Notes under the pieces: model-generated
Database searches by the model: none
Told to the model about the DNA's origin: nothing
What the model saw: only the letters and a program-made list of their open reading frames with translations
Translations under genes and position numbers: made by a program
Shown: one piece after another, positions 54,901 to 60,900 of the stretch
How the letters are laid out: every line of letters begins with the position of its first letter
Position numbering within the stretch: the first letter of the stretch is position 1
Assembly: GCF_032854445.1 (NCBI RefSeq)
Contig: NC_088302.1
Coordinates: forward strand, 15,311,338-15,375,337
Source of the DNA: Liolophura sinensis
Taxonomy: Eukaryota > Mollusca > Polyplacophora > Chitonida > Chitonidae
Direction: 5' to 3'
Length of the DNA stretch: 64,000 nucleotides

Positions 54901-57900
54901 GCATTGTTTAAAGGGACACAAAGCCGAAAGAACTTCAGAAATGTTGAGTTGGTTCAGCTAAATACAAAAATGAGTTGCATCTGACTCTTACAAAATCTCC
55001 TGGGTCTGTATTTTCCAAATAATATCAAGAGAAGTATAAGGGGAAATCCGTCAGTGGTCTAAACTCTCCGCCCGACAAGATAACATGCAAATGAGGCAAC
55101 GCAAAGATTCCGACAAAGCAACGTTCGCTCATGGATCGCACATGTAAACAGAAGGCTGGATTAAAAGCGAATTATAAGTCTAGTACACCATATACGATCT
55201 TCCTGTCTATCGATAATGTTGTATAAGGTATTCGTAATTCCCAACAATCTGTTCGGTAGAACTGAATTTACATGGTAGACCGCATAATTACAACACAAGA
55301 CCGTGTCTGGTATTTCAAGTTCGCTGAACATCCCCTGTCGTCTAGACAACGAGGGGAGGTAACCGACTAAAAAAAATCAGTCGCTCTAAATTCAGCGACT
55401 CGAGTGAGTTGATGGCTGAAGGGAAACCCTGAATAAAACTGAACATGCGATTGTTCAGTCAAAGCCAGACACATGTCAGTAGACATTTAGAAGTCTCAAC
55501 GTTATCTAGATAATGTCAAAAATAACAACCCTTCGACGTCGGCGGTATGTCCCTTTAAGGGTGACTTCCAGATTTTCCAATGTAATTTTCACGAGACAAA
55601 ATATTATACAGTGTATCGTCTCCTGAATGGATATTTTCCGAAGTAGTAAATAAGACGCTATTCAGATATTACTGTGATTTATAGTTTTCTTTCTTTCATG
55701 TGCGGACCTAATAGAACGCCTTGTTCAGTTTGTTTGTTAAATTTTGCCAAAAAATTTCAAAAGGTTAACCAAACATAAAGGTACTATAAGTGAGTTAAAT
55801 TATGGGAACATTGACTTTGTAATAAATGGTGTTTGGTGACGCAAATGTCAGTGAAAATTGAGCAGGACAATGTTAACGGAACAATGAACTTTATTTATGC
55901 TTTCATTCTGTAAGACTCGGAAAATCACTGATTCTTACGTAGGTTGGTTGCGAGAAGCCGTTTTCATAAACGGTGTGACAATGCCACAACAATCGGGAAT
56001 GAAAGCCAAACAGTACCTGAAACAGAAATAACACAAGAACTGTCATATGTGATGGTAACTTTTAGGGCTTGCCATTCCAGTTGACAGGAACACAGATATT
56101 GTTTAAGCTAAGAAATGGCTGCCTTGATGTCACATGGAGGCTAATATCCGGAGATCTTGTCATAGGTGATCGATATCGAGAGGACAAATAACCGAATGCT
56201 TTAACGGCTCGCTAACAATGCCGCTTTCCTGGCAGAAACTGTAGAAAGCAAAGGCCAAGACCCTTTGATCTTGTATCGAATCGCTCATGACCTGGTCATT
56301 AAAGAATCCCGGCAAGGTACACCAAAGATGGCTCGAATAAACATGGAGCAACTCCAATGACTTAGGTTTTCAAATGATGCATTTGTTCTTGAAGAAGAAA
56401 GCGGGCATTCGAGTGCGTTCAGCGTAAATCGCTGGGGATTTTTTCTTAGTCATATATGCTTGACAAAAAAAGCGCGCCTGTGTTACATATTTTATAGTCT
56501 CCTTCTTTGTTCATATTTATCACAGGAGAATTACCTTTCTCACTTAGGTTTGATTTATTATTTATTTTGTCATTGATTAACATTGTTGGTACAAGTGGGT
56601 TTCTGACCATGTCAATTGTTTTGAGGTTCATAAATTATGCACTTGCTCTCACCATAATGCTCGCCGCCGTCGTATAAGTGAAATATTCTTGGGTATGGCG
56701 TAAAACTATTAAGCAATGATATAAATGAATATAAAAGAAATCTACTGGCGTGCCTTGCATAATAAGAAAAAAAAACAATCGAACAAAACTAGGTCAGCAT
56801 TTGGACAGCAAATACTTGAGCAGAAAGGTATCATGTACGCAAAGTATTAGACAAAATGCAAGTTGAATAGCAATATAAAACGGTTTAACATCATAATCGC
56901 CCTCCCTCTCGATAAGGTGACAATCTCTAGGAGTCCGCAAATGCACACTATATACTTAGATGGCGCTTTAGTTCACGTTATACAAGAAAAATTAAGAAAT
57001 TTCGCACAAAACGGGTTTCAATATTTTCAGCGTTGTGTACATTTGATGATTAAAATTTCTGATTTGTATTGTGTTTGTAGTTTTTTCTTATTATGGGAAG
57101 CTTACGTTTCATTTAAAATTTTTAATTCTACAGAAAGACGAGATTTCAAAGTTTGTGATGCCAAGGACTACTTCAAGTGCATTGTAACGGTGAAGGGTAA
57201 GCTATTCTAATCGTTTTCAGTCCAACATTAATGCGATCATTTTTAGTATTTTTATTCTTACAAAGGCCAAGTTATCCTGTCTTCAACAATTAAGTCGGCT
57301 AGATCTGTTCCAAATCCGGTATTAAGGCGTAATCATTCATTCTATTGTAAATGGATATGAAATGATTCCGATGATATAGATGGCTTTGAAGGAAAAGATT
57401 CCCTTATTATCTGATGAAATCCATCATTTTAAAAATGGCAGTTTGTTTGGGCATATATATATATATTTGGTGTCTGGATGACAATATGACGTGTTTTACT
57501 TTACAGCCAAACTGAATGAAAACGAACGTTTTACAACCTGTCCACCGCGATGTGACTTCACTGACTACGACATCACGCTATCCGAGGCAGGTCTACCGGT
57601 GTACGCCGCCGAAGGGAGGCTACAGCGGCTGAACAGGGGTGGAATCCTAGAGAATAACTTTCAGCAGGCTAGAGACATCTACCACAGGTCGGACAAAGTT
57701 CTCCTCGACCACGATATCAAGACGTTGGATAGGATCATTGCAGGGTTTAACTCCACGCAGGCTAAAATTGCCAACATGTCCGTCCCTCTTCAGGATGATA
57801 GCATGCAATCCACCAACGCCTTTGAAGAGTTGAAGGAAGCTCTTGAGATTCTAAACTCAACAAGTCACGTGCACTACGACGCTTTTGTTCAATTCCGCCA

Positions 57901-60900
57901 CGTTGACTTTTGCCAGGATACTGTTATAAAACATATCGAGGACAACATGGATGACATTCTGCAGGCCGAGTCCGTCATAGAGGATATTCAGAAACTACAG
58001 TTCCGAACGGCAAACGAATCACTGTGGAAAATACGACGTAAAGTTGACCGTCTCGTGAGACAGCATGAGGACTGGTTCGCCACGAAATACAGCGGTTTCT
58101 TTGTGGAAGTTACCAATGGTATTGAGCGGTTCCGACAAGATTTGCTCGTAGGATATGGCCAGTCCTACAGCGAGTTCTTAAACTCCCGGGAATCTTATCT
58201 GGAAAATGTTACACTTATGTTGAACCTGACGAAAACAATTCGTGATTCGTTACTGGAAAATTATCAGTTGATATCCAATATCACAAGACGTTTTAGTCCC
58301 GTTCTCATAGGGGGTGATCGACGAAAGCTTTCAGAGGATCTAACCAAAAAACTGACGGAATTCTTCCGAGACGTGAAGTATTTGAAGGAAAATCCGTTAC
58401 CTCGACTGTTTAAGAAAATGAAGGAACTGGAGAATTCTTACATTCCAAAAAGAAATAAAATTTTAGAATTGTCCGAAACTTTGGTAAAAATCGGCCCTTA
58501 TTTGAAAAAGATCGATCAGGAATTGAGTGGATTTTTCACCAGTGTCCGCACGACACTATCCAATCTCCAGTCGGCCATTTTGACACTGAATCAAACACTG
58601 GCTGACTTAACAAGAAAATACGTCGCCAGTGTTTTCCAGAAGACAGAGTTAGCAGAAGAAATAAATGCCGACAGATTAAAAGCAAAGATATCAGCAGCAG
58701 AGGTAAGTGTTAAGGAAAAGCTGATCATGATTTCGAATCACCGGTTAAGTGTTACATGGATATTTGCTAGCTGATTTGTGAAGGGTTTTCTGATCATTGC
58801 AGTAATACTGTGTAAAAGTTAGTTGCAATTATTCATTTAAAATGAAGATAAAAACATATCACCTTGTTTATGATAACATCAGCTCCATTGATTGATGACT
58901 ATGTTTCGGCGCAGATTTCTAATTTCAACTTAAGTCTGACTTGATACCGATGTCAGAATCCATTACAAAACACCAGTGAATGATGAAGATCTTATTCATC
59001 AGAAATTTGTAATATATTTTATCCCATACCAACTTCAAAATGAACCTTAAGGAAGTTAAGAAATGAGGATACTTTGTTCTTGTAAGAAGGTATGTTGACA
59101 AAGTCGCAAACAATTGAACTGTTCGAAAGAAAATATCACGGAAACTGTTAAGATGTTAAGCTGTCGTAAGGTACTATTGGAATTTTCCTAAATATGGGTA
59201 TTCACTTTTAGATCTTACTGTGTGGCCCACGGAACTATTGCTTGTCCTAATTTGTCATCGTGGAGAGTACACCGCTATTCGCTAAGGGTATAATGACGTA
59301 TGCTAAAGGCTGTGTTTTATCGTGTTTTTCCGTAGCTGCGCGGATTAACTGTCAAACGTAAAAGCTGCTTAACGTAGAACACGGTTTCCTACTAAACGGC
59401 AACTCAAAGCCTTTCAATGCTACCGGCGAAAGCAGCATGGCGAGCCTTCTATCATGGACTTAAAAACGCGAACAGCTTATCTTCTTCATGCATGATTAAG
59501 GACAAAGTATGACAGTTCGGAAACGATTTGCATACTTTCCAGTGGTAAAATGGTGGATTGCTCGACTGGTTTAGTCCGTTTTAATTGCACAGATATCTTG
59601 TGTAACGACCGCTTTTGTCAGATGGCAGATTGTCGTGAAACTAAATCGCTGCAAACAGAAGGCCTAATGCGCGTATCACGCAAAACGTAACCCTTTGCTA
59701 ACGAAAAGCATCAACATAGTGTTTGCTTCTGGGGGTTTAATCTCCAATGCTCAACATTTTAACCTAAGTTGAACCGAGCTGAGTTCTTACGCAGTGGGTT
59801 GTGGGAATGGCGGCGTCTTCAACACCTGGCACTGTCGTTACGCACTTCTGCGAAGGGAAGCATGCTTGATCCGCCTTCAGTCCGTCAGTAATCTGCATAG
59901 GGATGTTCTCATAGGCCCCGACTTCGTCAGCTCAAACTGGATAATGTTCCATTGATTCTGTATTGCAAAGCGGGACAAAAATATTCAGGCATATTTTAAG
60001 GAAAAAAAGGCAACCTTTGAAGGTCCTATTTTGCTCCTTTATGATAGGGTCAATTGTATGACAAATATTTGCAAACGTTGTGATATTGGACAGTTGTTTT
60101 TTATGCCATTTTTTGAAATGCGGATCACAAAAAGAAACATCTAGAGAGCAAGTATTCAAAGAAGAATCCATAAGTTTAGTGGCTCATGCATCTTTTGGTT
60201 AATCTGACCATTGAACCTTGGTTTCTGTCAACAGCCCGTGTATACGCAATTATACATAAAACATGACGTCGGCCAAAAGGACAATCGTCAATCCTTCTCT
60301 CAAGAATACACACATTAATACTTAAACTTTTTCCAGCTTTAGCATTATCACTCAACAGCCACGCCAAAACCTAAATGATTCATACCAATGTTTTGCATTA
60401 TGAAGGGGCCACCTAGGATGTTTGTGTTTATTGTGCAGATTTAGTATCCAGTTTACTAAGTGCTATAAACATATAGTGTAAATGTGACCAGTCCAAATAA
60501 TGTTTGCTACAACTTTCACTAGGATCACCAGCGTTGCCATAGCTACTACCATTGATTTAGGTTTGGCTCACAAGGATAAATCAACTTAAGGTTGCCTAAC
60601 CTCAGAACGGCTTGCATGCATTTATCTGACTATAAACCTTGGGTATGTACCAAGTTGACTTCAGCACCATGCTTTACGCAAGAGCCATTATCATACTATT
60701 TCTGCACAGATTACGTTTAGCCCTTTGTCATCTGCTTGATCATTAATGTGAATTTAACACTATCTTACAAAAGATATATTTAAACGAAAGTTTAGCCCCG
60801 CTTTACATACAACAGTACATACTCTTTTCTTCTGCCTTTTAAAGCGATTTCTGAAGAATACCGCGTCTTTGTAGCAATAGATGGTGGTATTATTACATAG

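Larger units (their letters stand above)
54178..57133 (+). other. Intron 6 (3.0 kb)
   Basis: It contains a complete family-2 SINE (54515-54770), a TTAA-flanked MITE-like element (54912-55554) and a SINE tail (56648-56735). The open frame that runs into exon 7 from 56863 is intron sequence read through; only 57134 onward is supported. Confidence 0.6.

Noticed and set aside
56863-57133. Open frame running into exon 7
   Set aside because: Intron read-through; an acceptor at 57133 and exact phase with exon 6 fix the exon start at 57134.
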